A stretch of 64,000 bases of DNA from Dakarella massiliensis. GTDB taxonomy: Bacteria; Pseudomonadota; Gammaproteobacteria; Burkholderiales; Burkholderiaceae_F. The notes beneath the pieces were generated by a model. That model did no database searches, was not told the DNA's origin, and worked only from the letters and a program-made list of their open reading frames with translations. Made by a program: the position numbers and the translations under genes. Each line of letters opens with the position of its first letter. Position 1 is the first letter of the stretch. Below, piece after piece: positions 37,155 to 46,770 of the stretch. The stretch lies in the NCBI RefSeq assembly GCF_001182045.1, contig NZ_CVTY01000007.1, positions 1-64,000 on the forward strand, in the 5' to 3' direction.

Positions 37155-37922
37155 CTAGAGTTTCACGGATTTTTCGGGAGGGGGAAGGAACCCGAATTTA
37201 CGGAAAACTGCCTGAGCTTTGTCTGAAAGCAAAAACTCAGCGAAGGCGTCGCAATTCTTCGTGGGACATTTCCCTGATCTCGGGTGGCACGCCCCGTAGA
37301 GAATCTCAGGCATCACTTCATCCGGGATTTCATAGATCACGAGACCTTCCTTTTTCATCCGGTCAGTGTCGCTTGCGTAGACCACGGCAGTGTCCACGCC
37401 ATGCCGCAGCATGAAGCCCGCGGCGGTTTCCCCCCGCAGATCTTCTGCCGTATGGTTGCCGCCGACCAGCGGAATCGCGTGCTGGCTGATGATCGAGGAG
37501 CCGGGTTCACTCCTGTAGATCTTGGCGACGTTTTTAAAGAGGACCTTGGCCCAGTCGCCTCCAGGAGAGACATTCGGCGTGCTGATACCGATTGTGATCG
37601 AGGGATCCGTCAGAAGCGAGAGCCAGGTGCTCCTCATGAACCGACGCTCTTCTCTGGAGACGACAACCAGACGGTTCCGGGCATAGACAAAGCCCTTTGT
37701 GGCCTTCAGCGCGGTGAGCAGTGCTTTCGGGTGACCGGTATCGGCGGAGCAGAAGATATCGCAGGGAAGGTTTCCTTCGATTTCTGCCCGGAGAATGCCC
37801 GAGTGGCCGAGTTTGACAATGACTTCCGTGCCGGTTTCTTCCTGAAAGAGCGAAGCCAGTTCAGGAGCTGCCCGTTCGAGACTCTGGGCTGCGAAGAGGT
37901 TGAGAGGGTTGGCGCTTGCCAT
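37155..37922 (-). CDS. ModA-like solute-binding protein without signal peptide
   Basis: The protein, about 255 residues, has the type 2 periplasmic-binding fold of molybdate-binding ModA: LNLFAAQSLERAAPELASLF at the start, LPCDIFCSADTGHPKAL, and AVVYASDTDRMKKEG. ModA normally has a signal peptide before LxxFAAxSL; here only a few residues precede it. The possible starts are a GTG at 37934 that overlaps the glnD stop and the ATG at 37922 with aaggtg 11 bases before it; neither adds a signal. It would stay in the cytoplasm and might bind an oxyanion or organic ligand there. Coupling to glnD is implied by the overlap. Confidence 0.7.
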   Translation of the reverse strand: MASANPLNLFAAQSLERAAPELASLFQEETGTEVIVKLGHSGILRAEIEGNLPCDIFCSADTGHPKALLTALKATKGFVYARNRLVVVSREERRFMRSTWLSLLTDPSITIGISTPNVSPGGDWAKVLFKNVAKIYRSEPGSSIISQHAIPLVGGNHTAEDLRGETAAGFMLRHGVDTAVVYASDTDRMKKEGLVIYEIPDEVMPEILYGACHPRSGKCPTKNCDAFAEFLLSDKAQAVFRKFGFLPPPEKSVKL

Positions 37923-37930
37923 GGGTTGAG

Positions 37931-40513
37931 TCACCTTTTTGTAATGCGGGACGCACCGGCAGACTTTTCCGCGGGCGCAATCGTTTCAATCAGTTCAGCT
38001 GCTATCTTAAGGCACACATTCGAGTCCGCGAGAATATCGCCTGAAATCTGGAAGATATCCTCTACCCGCTCGCCGAGAGTCGAAATCTTGGCGGTCTGAA
38101 GGTTCACTCCGAAACGGGAGAGAACGCTTGAGATAGCGTAGAGGAGACCGAGCCTGTCGTTGCAGGAGAGAGTCAGCAGATACGTGGTGCCGCTCGCATC
38201 CGGTTCGATCAGGACCTGAGGACGGATCGGGAAGTGCCTGGAGCGGCGGGAAAGCGGTCCAAGGCGTACCGGCGGCAGTGCCCGCCGCCCTGAAAGGGAG
38301 TCTAGGATATTTGAAGATGCGATTTCAAAAACTTCCTGCGGCTCCGGCCGTTTTCCGGCGTCCATCGCGAGGAAGGTATCCAGAGCCTTGCCGTCACGCG
38401 TGGTGTGAATCCGGGCATCAAGAACCGAAAGGCTGGATTTCTGAAGGGCAGACACGAGTTTCAGGAAGAGTCCCTTTTCATCATCCGCGCAGACCAGCAC
38501 TTCATACATCCGATGCGGTGTCATCCGGACGCGGACAAGCGGGAATTCTCCGTTTGACCGGCAGAGCTCTGTCGCGTGCCAGGCAATATCTTCCGGGGTA
38601 TGCCGCAGAAAATAGGCGACATCCAGCTTTTCCCAGAGCTTCGTGCAGTCTTCTTCCGTGAGACCTGACGTCATCGCGATATCAAGCGCGGTGCTTTTCC
38701 TCATTTCCAGAATGGAACTGCGGGTCGGAGCGGCTCCGCCGAGAAGGGCGGCCGTGTGGAAATAGAGACGCTCGAGAAGCTGTCCCTTCCAGTTATTCCA
38801 GACCTTTGGACCGGTTGCACGGATATCCGAGACGGTCAGCAGATAGAGCGCCTTCAGTCGGTCGGATGTCCCTACGCGGTCAGCAAACCGCTGCAGCACC
38901 GCGGGGTCCGAAATATCTTCTTTCTGAGCGACATGACTCATGGTGAGATGATCGCGGACAAGGAAGGCAATAAACTCGGTGTCGTCCGGGGTAATGCCGT
39001 AACTGCGGCAGAATTCCCGCACTTCCTCCTCACCGATTTTCGAATGATCCCCGCCGCGTCCTTTGCCGATGTCGTGGAAGAGCGCTGCGACAATCAGCCG
39101 CCAGGTGTCGGGGAGTTCGGCCATCAGCTGGGAAAGAAGCGGAAACTCGTGAGCGTGTTCGGCATACACCAGGTGTCTGAGCCCGCGGATCACCTGAATC
39201 GTATGCTGATCAACCGTGTACACGTGGAATAGGTCATGCTGCATCTGCCCGTCAATCCGGGCCCAGGGGGGAAGAATATGATCAAGGATTCCCCAGGTGT
39301 TCATGTTCCGAAGAGTCCGGTAGACACCCTTATCAAGCTTCAGAATATCGAGAAAGATTTTGCGGCCTTCGTCTGTCGGCGCAAGATTGACATCAGGGTT
39401 CCGAAGTGTATGCCAGAGCGCCCGAAGGAGCGCCGTGCTTTCGCGCGAAATCCCGGGCCAGGTGGCCCGGAGATAAAACGCCCGCAGCATCGCCTCAGGA
39501 TGACGATCAAACACACCGCGGCGCAGCAGATCAAGTTCTTCTCCCCGGAGGCCGAATTCAGAATCAATCGGGCGTATCGGAGCGGAGTTTTTCCCCGTGT
39601 ACTTTTCAGACAGTACCTGCAGAAGGATGAGTGAAAGCTGGATCACGGACTTTGCGTTTCGGTAGTAGCTCTTCATCAGAGCTTCGGAAGCCCGGAACGC
39701 CTCGCTGTCCTTGAAACCCAGATCGGCAGCAACTGCGGCCTGCAGATCAAAGAGCAGCCGGTCCTCATGCCGATGGGCTTCGATATGGAGATAAACGCGC
39801 AGTTTCTGCAGAAACACCATCGCGCGGCGGAGCTCTGCCGCTTCCTTCGTGGTAATCAGTCCATGAGAGGCAAAATCCTGAAGGGATTTTCCGAAACCAG
39901 ATGCCCGCGCAACCCACATAAAGACCTGCAGGTCCCGGAGACCGCCGGGATTCTCTTTGACGTTGGGTTCGAGCGCGTAGGGAGAGTCACCGGCCCGGGC
40001 ATGTCGCTGATGCATTTCGAGCATCTTGTCGCGGAAAAAGTCTCGCGGTACCAGCTGCATCGTGAATTCACACTGGAACTCATTGAAGAGCGGACGGCAC
40101 CCGCCGATAAACCGAGATTCCAGAAGTGAGGTGCAGACCGTAATGTCGCTTGCGGCAGCGAGGCACTCGGTCACGGTTCGTTCCGTAGCACCTACGGTGA
40201 GGCCGAGATCCCAGAGCGAAGTGATGAAGCTTTGAATCGGGGAGCGTTCCTCTTCCGTCAGTCCCGGCGGCACGAGAACGAGAAGATCAAGGTCAGAGTA
40301 GGGGAACATTTCCGCGCGGCCGTAACCGCCGACAGCAACAAGCGCGATACCGTCCGGAAGGGTGTGCGCGGCAAACTCCCTGAGCACGGCGCGGTCTGTG
40401 GCGGCGCTTGTGGATGAAAGAAGCTTTGCGCTGTCATGATCGCGTTTGAACGCTTCGATCAGCTGTTCCCGTTCTGTATCGAAGATACGGCGGTTTTCGG
40501 ATACCATGCGCAT
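37931..40513 (-). CDS. glnD: [protein-PII] uridylyltransferase / uridylyl-removing enzyme
   Basis: The 860-residue protein senses glutamine and modifies PII signalling proteins. Domains in order: nucleotidyltransferase with GGYGRAEMFPYSDLDLLVL (about 61-79), GlnD linker, HD hydrolase domain with ALFHDIGKGRGGDHSKIG in the middle, and two C-terminal ACT domains (YEVLVCADDEKGLFLKLV and TYLLTLSCNDRLGLLYAI). All key motifs are intact and length is normal. The start lies behind aggagg. The ModA-like gene overlaps its end. Confidence 0.97.
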   Translation of the reverse strand: MRMVSENRRIFDTEREQLIEAFKRDHDSAKLLSSTSAATDRAVLREFAAHTLPDGIALVAVGGYGRAEMFPYSDLDLLVLVPPGLTEEERSPIQSFITSLWDLGLTVGATERTVTECLAAASDITVCTSLLESRFIGGCRPLFNEFQCEFTMQLVPRDFFRDKMLEMHQRHARAGDSPYALEPNVKENPGGLRDLQVFMWVARASGFGKSLQDFASHGLITTKEAAELRRAMVFLQKLRVYLHIEAHRHEDRLLFDLQAAVAADLGFKDSEAFRASEALMKSYYRNAKSVIQLSLILLQVLSEKYTGKNSAPIRPIDSEFGLRGEELDLLRRGVFDRHPEAMLRAFYLRATWPGISRESTALLRALWHTLRNPDVNLAPTDEGRKIFLDILKLDKGVYRTLRNMNTWGILDHILPPWARIDGQMQHDLFHVYTVDQHTIQVIRGLRHLVYAEHAHEFPLLSQLMAELPDTWRLIVAALFHDIGKGRGGDHSKIGEEEVREFCRSYGITPDDTEFIAFLVRDHLTMSHVAQKEDISDPAVLQRFADRVGTSDRLKALYLLTVSDIRATGPKVWNNWKGQLLERLYFHTAALLGGAAPTRSSILEMRKSTALDIAMTSGLTEEDCTKLWEKLDVAYFLRHTPEDIAWHATELCRSNGEFPLVRVRMTPHRMYEVLVCADDEKGLFLKLVSALQKSSLSVLDARIHTTRDGKALDTFLAMDAGKRPEPQEVFEIASSNILDSLSGRRALPPVRLGPLSRRSRHFPIRPQVLIEPDASGTTYLLTLSCNDRLGLLYAISSVLSRFGVNLQTAKISTLGERVEDIFQISGDILADSNVCLKIAAELIETIAPAEKSAGASRITKR

Positions 40514-40700
40514 GGAAATGAGGCCCCTCCTGAAGAGATAAGTCTATTTTGCATCACCTTGGAAGGTGCCTGCCGGAAGCGAACCGGCCTCTCGTCCCAT
40601 TTGGCAGTGATCGGAGTTTAGAATCATCGGATAACACGAAAATTCCGCATCCCCGGAAGGCGCAAAGCCTGGCGGAATTTAAAAACGAAATGAGGTTTCC

Positions 40701-41597
40701 ATGCAGTCCCGTCTTGCCGGTCCGATTCTTATTCTCTTAAGTGCGCTCTGTTTCTCGGTTACGGGAACGCTTCAGGCGCTAGCTCCGGCCGGAGCGACCC
40801 CGTGGGTGATTGCTGAGGTCCGGATGGTGACATCGGCCTTCTTCCTTTTTCTGTGGTGCGCTGCGACCGGGAAACTTCCGAAACTCACAGCGGACCTTCC
40901 CTGGCGCGCCATCATTATCTGCGCCTGCTGCACGTGTCTGTATCAGCTCTTCTTCTTTTTCGGAGCGCTGAAGCTGGGTGTGGCGGTGGGCACTGTGGTC
41001 TGTGTTGGCGCGACTCCGATCATGTCAGCCATTGTGGCGAAATTCGTACTCGGTCATTCACCGCGGCCGATCTGGTACGTCGCCACGCTGATCGCTGTGA
41101 TCGGAATCGGGCTTCTCAATATCAAAAGCTTTGAAGCCGGAAATTTTGGCTGGGTCATCGTCCCGCTTCTGGGTGCCATGGTCTACGGTATCTATATGAA
41201 CGCAAGTCCAGAGGTGTCCTCTCATATGCAGCCTGAGGCGGGCATCATGATCGGACTCTGCATGATCAGCGTGATGCTCGCGCCGGTTCTGGTGCTCTTT
41301 CCGATTGACTGGATCTGGAGCTCCCCCCGAGGGCTTCTTGTCTCGGCCGCGTTTGGTATAGCGGGGGGCCTTGGCTTTGGGCTTTTCTTCCTTGGCATGA
41401 AAACGACGGCTCCGGTTGTGTCAGCGACGCTTTCGCTTGCTGAGCCGATGGGGGCAGCCTGCCTTGGTATTTTCCTTCTGGGTGAAGACAGCAGTCTTCC
41501 GACAATAGCCGGTATCGCGCTCATCATTGGCGCGATTCTGATCCTGATTCTTGATGGCGCGAGGGTAGAAAAGGAAGCGAAAAAGGCAGCAGGCTAA
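40701..41597 (+). CDS. EamA/DMT-family transporter
   Basis: The 298-residue protein has ten predicted helices in two EamA repeats. Helix 1 carries LSALCFSVTGTLQALAPAGATPWVIAEVR-like spacing, and the repeat ends show LKLGVAVGTVVCVGATP and APVVSATLSLAEPMGAACLG. Such carriers usually export amino acids or metabolites. Its end overlaps the convergent frameshifted gene by four bases. Confidence 0.88.
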   Translation: MQSRLAGPILILLSALCFSVTGTLQALAPAGATPWVIAEVRMVTSAFFLFLWCAATGKLPKLTADLPWRAIIICACCTCLYQLFFFFGALKLGVAVGTVVCVGATPIMSAIVAKFVLGHSPRPIWYVATLIAVIGIGLLNIKSFEAGNFGWVIVPLLGAMVYGIYMNASPEVSSHMQPEAGIMIGLCMISVMLAPVLVLFPIDWIWSSPRGLLVSAAFGIAGGLGFGLFFLGMKTTAPVVSATLSLAEPMGAACLGIFLLGEDSSLPTIAGIALIIGAILILILDGARVEKEAKKAAG

Positions 41598-43046
41598 AGC
41601 TGCCGGTAAATCTCAACGGGAAGCTGTGAGGGTTCAGTCTGGGCTGAGGCAGAGGCCCGGTGCCTGAATCTTGAAAACCGGACACATCCGGTCCGAAAGT
41701 GTTTCGAGAAATAGGCTTCAGCGGTATCGAAGACATCAGGGGCAAGCGCGAGAAAGTCGAGCCGTATGCCCGCGCTTCCATAGAGGAACCCCAGCGGAAC
41801 GAAAAAAGCGGTTTCGTTTCCCAGGTCACGAAGGAGTTTCCGGCAGGTCTTTTCATTCCCCGGCACCTCACCGGAGATGAGGAACGCGCCGCAGACTGCT
41901 CCAGCCGCAAGAAACGGCCTGTCGCCTGCGGATCCCTGAATGAAAGCCCGGGAGAAACCGGGCAAGCGGGTTGTCCCCTCCTCAAGACCTGAGAAAAGCG
42001 GAGCGTTTCTGACTTCATCCGGGACCCGGAACCAGGTTTCGCTTTCGAGAAGCAGCTCGGGGTCAGACAGTTTTTCCCAGTCCTTTTCAGCGAATCGGGT
42101 TCTCAGCGCGGCCGCGAACGCCTCAGAGCTCAGAAAACGACCCTCTTCCTCATCCGAGGCGGTGGCGGGAAAGGCGGTGAGGCATTGCATAGCGCGGATT
42201 TCTCCGATCGCCCGGGCCGCTGTCATAAAGGCCGCGGCGGCGCGATCAGCCGGATCCTGAATCGCTGAGAGTGAGTCTGAAAGGATGGATACTGAGGTGA
42301 CTTCGTCATCTGAAAATCCATTTATCCGAAAGAGAGCGTCTCTTACCGGTAGAAGCCGCCCGGATGGGAGATGGACAGGAGACGCGGATGCCGGTATTCC
42401 GAGAGTCAGTGTCAGGTCTTGGTCCGCATCATCCGGAGCGAGTCTGATCAGAGCGTCGAGCAGAATGGCAGTCTCCCGGACCCCGAAGGGGGAGAAGGCT
42501 ATGCTTCGGGCGTCGGACTCTGCCCAGGCGGGGAACCCCCTGGCTGCCAAAAATCCGGGGCAGAAGGATTGCCGGGTCTCCTCCCGCCGCGGCTGCTTCC
42601 CAGAATTCTGCCGCGCGGGCGGCAAAAGGATGTCGGAATAGCGGAAGAACCGAGCGCTTCGCGGTTTCTTCGAGCGCCTTTGCTGCCGCCTCCCCGTCCG
42701 GACTGCCGGAGGGAAGCAGTGACTTGGCTTTGGAAAGAACATCCCCGGCAGCTTCCCACTGATCCAGAGCCAGTCTGGCGAGTCCAGAGAGAAGCAGGGC
42801 GCGCGGACGGAGCGTGGGAGTCCTGAGAGGGGAGGCAAGAAGTGACAAGGCCCGCAGCGCGGCATCCCTGTCTGAGAGCCGGTGCTCTTTCAGAAGGGCT
42901 TCGGCCAGAAGCAGACTGACCTCAGGATCTGATCCGGCAGAATGGGGTACCGGGAGCTGAAGAAGCGCGTGCCAGAGATTCTGTGAACGAAGAGTCCGCG
43001 CCTGAGAAAGCCAGCCCTCAGACTTTTCTTTCGCGGACTCTGTCAT
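41594..43046 (-). pseudogene. hypothetical TPR-like protein gene broken by a frameshift
   Basis: Two overlapping frames make one gene. The N-terminal part reads from 43046 (MTESAKEKSEGWLSQART, helical TPR-like segments) to PAILLPRIF; the C-terminal part continues in another frame as AARGFPAWAESDARSIAFSP to the stop at 41594. Removing one base from the A5 run at 42549-42553 (T5 on the coding strand) would join them as PRILAARGFPAW. The C-terminal half (EGTTRLPGFSRAFIQG and later) is not recognised. It follows the DUF4261 gene by 15 bases in the same direction. It may be real decay or a sequencing error. Confidence 0.7.
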
Positions 43047-43061
43047 GATGCGGGAAGTCTC

Positions 43062-43838
43062 TTAAAAGGCGATCTTAAGGGACTGGCCGTCGACCGCCTG
43101 ACCCTTCCCTTCGGAAATGGAGAAGTTTTCTCCTTCCTTCAGGCCGATCGTGTCGCCGTTCTTCAGCTTGACGTGATAGTCAAGCATGTAAGTGGCGGCC
43201 GTAGTCAGCATTTCGAAGATTTCCTGCGGCTCCCGGAGCGAATTGAGGATTTCGACCTCTTCGCACCCGAGTTTTGAGAGACCGAAGGTATATCCATTCA
43301 TGGTCTGTCCCTCGTTTTCGGTGTAGACGCCGAAGTAAACGAGATTCATCACCGGAACTCGGTGCCCTTCACAGCCGGAGACGGCGGATTCCGAGTAAAA
43401 GCGCGGAGACATCACAGTTCCACAGGTGAGAACAGCGGTGGCAGCGGCCTGCCGGAGAATGGAAGCGGTGAGTTTCACTGCGAGCGTTGCGGCAACCACC
43501 GGATCCGTGTTGTTATGCTGCACGGTGACCGTAACGTAGGCCTTATGTTCTTTCGCGGCCGTGACAGCGCCGTCCCAGAGGTAATTTGTGAGCGCCTCAC
43601 GTTCAGCCTTCCCGTCTTCAACCGGAACCGGGGTCATGAAGACAGAAACCATCATGCCGCCGATCATCGTAACGACAGAGCCGTTCTCCTCTCCGATATC
43701 GGTCGACGGGATTTCAAAACCCCAGTCAGCTTTCAGATTCTGCACATACTGCTTTGCGGAAAATTCAGGGCGTGAAAGGAGGACCGTCGTCAGTGTGGCG
43801 GCGGAATGCTGAGGCTTGTTGTCGGTCGTTGCGTTCAT
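43062..43838 (-). CDS. DUF4261 domain protein
   Basis: The 258-residue soluble protein fits the DUF4261 pattern: TVLLSRPEFSAKQYVQNLKAD at the start, GGMMVSVFMTPVPVEDGKAE, and a conserved middle VMNLVYFGVYTENEGQTMNG before a C-terminal region with EEVEILNSLREPQEIFEML. No signal peptide or catalytic motif is evident. The family has no established function. It precedes the frameshifted TPR-like gene, and the two may form an operon. Confidence 0.72.
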   Translation of the reverse strand: MNATTDNKPQHSAATLTTVLLSRPEFSAKQYVQNLKADWGFEIPSTDIGEENGSVVTMIGGMMVSVFMTPVPVEDGKAEREALTNYLWDGAVTAAKEHKAYVTVTVQHNNTDPVVAATLAVKLTASILRQAAATAVLTCGTVMSPRFYSESAVSGCEGHRVPVMNLVYFGVYTENEGQTMNGYTFGLSKLGCEEVEILNSLREPQEIFEMLTTAATYMLDYHVKLKNGDTIGLKEGENFSISEGKGQAVDGQSLKIAF

Positions 43839-43865
43839 TTCTTTTTTTCTGGTAATTGGAAATAA

Positions 43866-43889
43866 GTTGCGGTGAGGTATCGTACCGCA
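43866..43889. promoter_or_regulatory. inverted repeat upstream of DUF4261 gene
   Basis: ttgcggt-N10-accgcaa lies 28 bases before the DUF4261 start on the minus strand. It may be an operator, or part of termination for the carrier gene upstream. Confidence 0.3.
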
Positions 43890-43910
43890 AGTTCGTCGAT
43901 GAACAAAGAA

Positions 43911-43944
43911 AAGCTCCGGTCCCTTTTGAAGGGAACCGGAGCTT
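43911..43944 (-). terminator. terminator of SLC13 carrier gene
   Basis: Stem aagctccggtccctt / aagggaaccggagctt, T-rich on the minus strand (cttttcttt). Confidence 0.85.
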
Positions 43945-43972
43945 TGCCTTTAATGCTTCAGTTTTCTACCGA

Positions 43973-45478
43973 TCAGTCAAGCAGGAGCATGACGCCGGTG
44001 ATCACGAAGATTGCCACAAAGTTGATCAGAATACCTGCTCTGAACATATCCGCGATTTTAATCTTGCCGGTTCCGAAGACGATCGCGTTAGGCGGCGTCG
44101 AAATCGGCAGGATGAAGGCTGCGGAGGCTGCAAGGGCAGTACCCATCAGGATCGGCTGCGGCGGGAGGCCAAGGGCATTGGCGACAGCAGCGAGCAGCGG
44201 CATCATCATAGCGGCCAGGGCAGTATTCGAGGTAACGCCGGTAGCGAAGGTGACGATGAACACCACGCCGAAGAGCACGACCGGGAACGGAGAGCCTGCG
44301 AGGACCGCGACCTGAGCGCCGATCAGCTGGGCAACGCCCGTGTGCTGAATGGCAGAGGCGAGAGACAGACCGCCGCCGAAGAGGAGCAGCACGTCCCAGG
44401 AAATCGCTTCGTTTGCGGTCTTCCAGTCCATAGCCATCGTACCCTTGCGGTCAACCGGGATCAGGAAGGGAACAATGCCCATGCCCATGGCGATCACAGC
44501 ATCCGTGAGGTACTTGAAGGGCTGCCAGCCGTCGATGTTGATACCGCGGAGCTGAGCGCCGGAGAACCAGAGGACAGCGGCGATCAGGAAGCAGAGACCC
44601 ACAGCCTTTTCACCGGTGGAGAGTTTGCCCATGCTGCGCAGTTCGTTTCGCACCCATTCCTTGCCGCCAGGAACCGACCCGCCCATATTGCGGAACATCA
44701 GTCCGGTAAGAACAAAGAAGGAGACGATGAAGAGCAGCAGGGTAACCGGAACACCAACCTTCATCCAGCTCGCGATGCTCACAACCTGGCCGTAGGTCTG
44801 CTCCATAAAGCGCATGTAAATGCCGTTAGGGGGCGAACCGATCAGGGTAGCCATACCGCCGATTGAGGCGCCGTAGGCAAGAGCAAGCAGAATGCAGAGC
44901 GAGAAATTGTGCTCGTGCGTAGCCGCGTCAGGATCCCCGGACTTCTTCGTCGAGTGGACGAGGGTGATCAGAGCCATCGCGACCGGAACCATCATGGCAG
45001 CCGTTGCCGTGTTGCTCATGAAGGCAGAGAGGAACGTGGTGGTCAGCATCAGGCCGAAAACCATCCGCTTCGGGGTCGTGCCGACGAAACTCATCACGAC
45101 GAGCGCGATGCGGCGGTCAAGACCCCAGCGCATCACGCCGCCAGCGAGCATGAACGCCCCGAGGAAGAGGAACACAGTATCCGAGGCGTACGGCGCCATA
45201 GCGGCGCTGACCTTGGTAACCTGGAAAAGCGGGAAGAGCACCATCGGCAGCATGGAAGTCACTGCGATAGGCACTGTTTCAAAGCACCACCAGATGGCCA
45301 TCCAGACAAGGACGCCAAGACAGGCACGGCCCGCGGAAGAGAATTGCGCGATCGAACCATCTGCAAGGCTATAGGTCGATGGCATTGAAAAATAAATCAG
45401 TGCGCAGAGCAGCGGCCCCGCAATCATCGACCCGTAGCGCATCAGCATATGCCGTCGCTGGGCGATTGTTTCAGACAT
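43973..45478 (-). CDS. DASS/SLC13-family dicarboxylate carrier
   Basis: The 501-residue inner-membrane protein has the two family repeats with SNT signatures: FLSAFMSNTATAAMMVPVAM (about 165) and ATGVTSNTALAAMMMPLLAA (about 425). These Ser-Asn-Thr clamps bind the substrate carboxylates and sodium in VcINDY-like carriers. The likely substrates are succinate, fumarate or malate. It is a monocistronic unit with its own terminator and an FNR-like site upstream, fitting anaerobic dicarboxylate metabolism. Confidence 0.92.
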   Translation of the reverse strand: MSETIAQRRHMLMRYGSMIAGPLLCALIYFSMPSTYSLADGSIAQFSSAGRACLGVLVWMAIWWCFETVPIAVTSMLPMVLFPLFQVTKVSAAMAPYASDTVFLFLGAFMLAGGVMRWGLDRRIALVVMSFVGTTPKRMVFGLMLTTTFLSAFMSNTATAAMMVPVAMALITLVHSTKKSGDPDAATHEHNFSLCILLALAYGASIGGMATLIGSPPNGIYMRFMEQTYGQVVSIASWMKVGVPVTLLLFIVSFFVLTGLMFRNMGGSVPGGKEWVRNELRSMGKLSTGEKAVGLCFLIAAVLWFSGAQLRGINIDGWQPFKYLTDAVIAMGMGIVPFLIPVDRKGTMAMDWKTANEAISWDVLLLFGGGLSLASAIQHTGVAQLIGAQVAVLAGSPFPVVLFGVVFIVTFATGVTSNTALAAMMMPLLAAVANALGLPPQPILMGTALAASAAFILPISTPPNAIVFGTGKIKIADMFRAGILINFVAIFVITGVMLLLD

Positions 45479-45586
45479 GATGAGAACCCCTTAATGGTTT
45501 CAGAATCAGTAGCCTTTCCGTTCCCTGTTTTCGCGGGTTTGCCGAAAGGTTAGATTCATCATGTCTCAGAAACCGAATGTAAATCT

Positions 45587-45600
45587 TTGACATTCATCAA
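45587..45600. promoter_or_regulatory. FNR-box-like site upstream of SLC13 carrier
   Basis: ttgac-attc-atcaa matches the FNR consensus TTGAT-N4-ATCAA at 9 of 10 positions, about 115 bases before the carrier start on the minus strand. Placed at -41.5 it would put the start of transcription near 45552. The rest of 45479-45796 is AT-rich promoter sequence without a gene. Confidence 0.5.
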
Positions 45601-45796
45601 AACAAAAACAAAGTCTTTACAATTTCGGTAACCCTACCACATATACGCTACGGAAGATGTTTCAGTAGGCTTAGCCTTGGATCAAGACAAATACCTTCTA
45701 ATGCTAGGGAAGTTAATATTTTTAAAATAATTTCCATGCAGTTGAATCTATCCCGAAAGAGATATTTTCCGTAGTCCAATTATTGCCGGAGCCCCT

Positions 45797-46663
45797 ATGA
45801 AATCCTTTCAGATCTTCCTTATTGCTGTCGTGGTGCTGGCAGCCGCGGTGTATTTCACGGCCGGTCGTGCGAATCGCCCGAAAGGGGTTTCAGCGATGAA
45901 ACTTGAAGCGCTTGCGGATGCCGCGGAGAAGGGGAACCCCGAGGCTGCTCTGGAAGCGGCGGTGAGATATGGCTTTGGCATCCGGGGGGTGAAGGAGGAC
46001 TGGAAAGAGGCTTATGTCTGGGCCTCTCAGGCCGCGAAGGAAGGAAATGAAGATGCCCTTGCCGCGAAAGCCGAAATGGAGGTGCGGGGGCTGGGCGCCA
46101 TGGAAGAGGGACAGGCCGCAGTGGATCAGATATCCGCTCTGGCCGCAGGAGGCAATGCCGGAGCGCTGTATGCGGTGGGATTCGGGAAAATGATGTCTGG
46201 AAACGCTCCTACACGGCGCGAAGGAGCCGCGCAGATCAGGGCTGCAGCAGATAAAGGTCTTCCGCGAGCTCAGTATCTCCTTGGTCTTCTCATGCTGAGA
46301 GGCGATCAGGATGCGGGAATTGATAAAAATGAAGCGGAAGGAGCGCGGTTAATTGAAAAGGCGGCGAAGGGGGCAGAGCCTGACGCGCTCGCGGCGATTG
46401 GACTCTGCTATCTGAAAGGAATCGGGGTGCCGTCTGATTCGCTTGAAGCCTATACCTGGCTCGCGGTGGCCGCTGAGGAAAATGATCGGTGGCAGAAAGC
46501 CAAAACAGAAGCCGCGTCCGGAATCAGCGGAGAAGCAGAGAGGGACGCATTGCCGGCGGTTACTTTTACGCGACGCGAATATGGCCCTGGGAAATATCAC
46601 CCGAATCTCGCGGCCCATGCCGCTGAATATAAGCGTCCGTTTCCCGGATTTCCCGGAGAATAA
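45797..46663 (+). CDS. Sel1-like repeat protein with N-terminal membrane anchor
   Basis: The 288-residue protein begins with one hydrophobic helix (FLIAVVVLAAAVYFTAG) and then has Sel1/TPR-like repeats: AEKGNPEAALEAAVRYGFGI, PRAQYLLGLLMLRGDQDAGI and PDALAAIGLCYLKGIGVPSD. Such proteins are scaffolds at the cell envelope. The tail after residue 240 (KYHPNLAAHAAEYKRPFPG) is unusual and not recognised. Confidence 0.82.
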   Translation: MKSFQIFLIAVVVLAAAVYFTAGRANRPKGVSAMKLEALADAAEKGNPEAALEAAVRYGFGIRGVKEDWKEAYVWASQAAKEGNEDALAAKAEMEVRGLGAMEEGQAAVDQISALAAGGNAGALYAVGFGKMMSGNAPTRREGAAQIRAAADKGLPRAQYLLGLLMLRGDQDAGIDKNEAEGARLIEKAAKGAEPDALAAIGLCYLKGIGVPSDSLEAYTWLAVAAEENDRWQKAKTEAASGISGEAERDALPAVTFTRREYGPGKYHPNLAAHAAEYKRPFPGFPGE

Positions 46664-46722
46664 AAAGTCTGGCAGGCTGGATATACGGGAAGCCGGTTTT
46701 CGGCCGCCTGACATCTGATTTC

Positions 46723-46770
46723 AAACCCCAGGCGGATAGTGGTAATCAGCCCATCTGCCTGGGGTTTTTA
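46723..46770 (+). terminator. Sel1 gene terminator
   Basis: Long stem aaaccccaggcggat / atctgcctggggttt with one wobble pair, followed by a T run. Confidence 0.9.

Noticed and set aside
43856-45388. Long plus-strand frames opposite the SLC13 carrier
   Set aside because: Arg/His/Glu-rich antisense frames of a membrane protein gene, a known artefact in GC-rich DNA.
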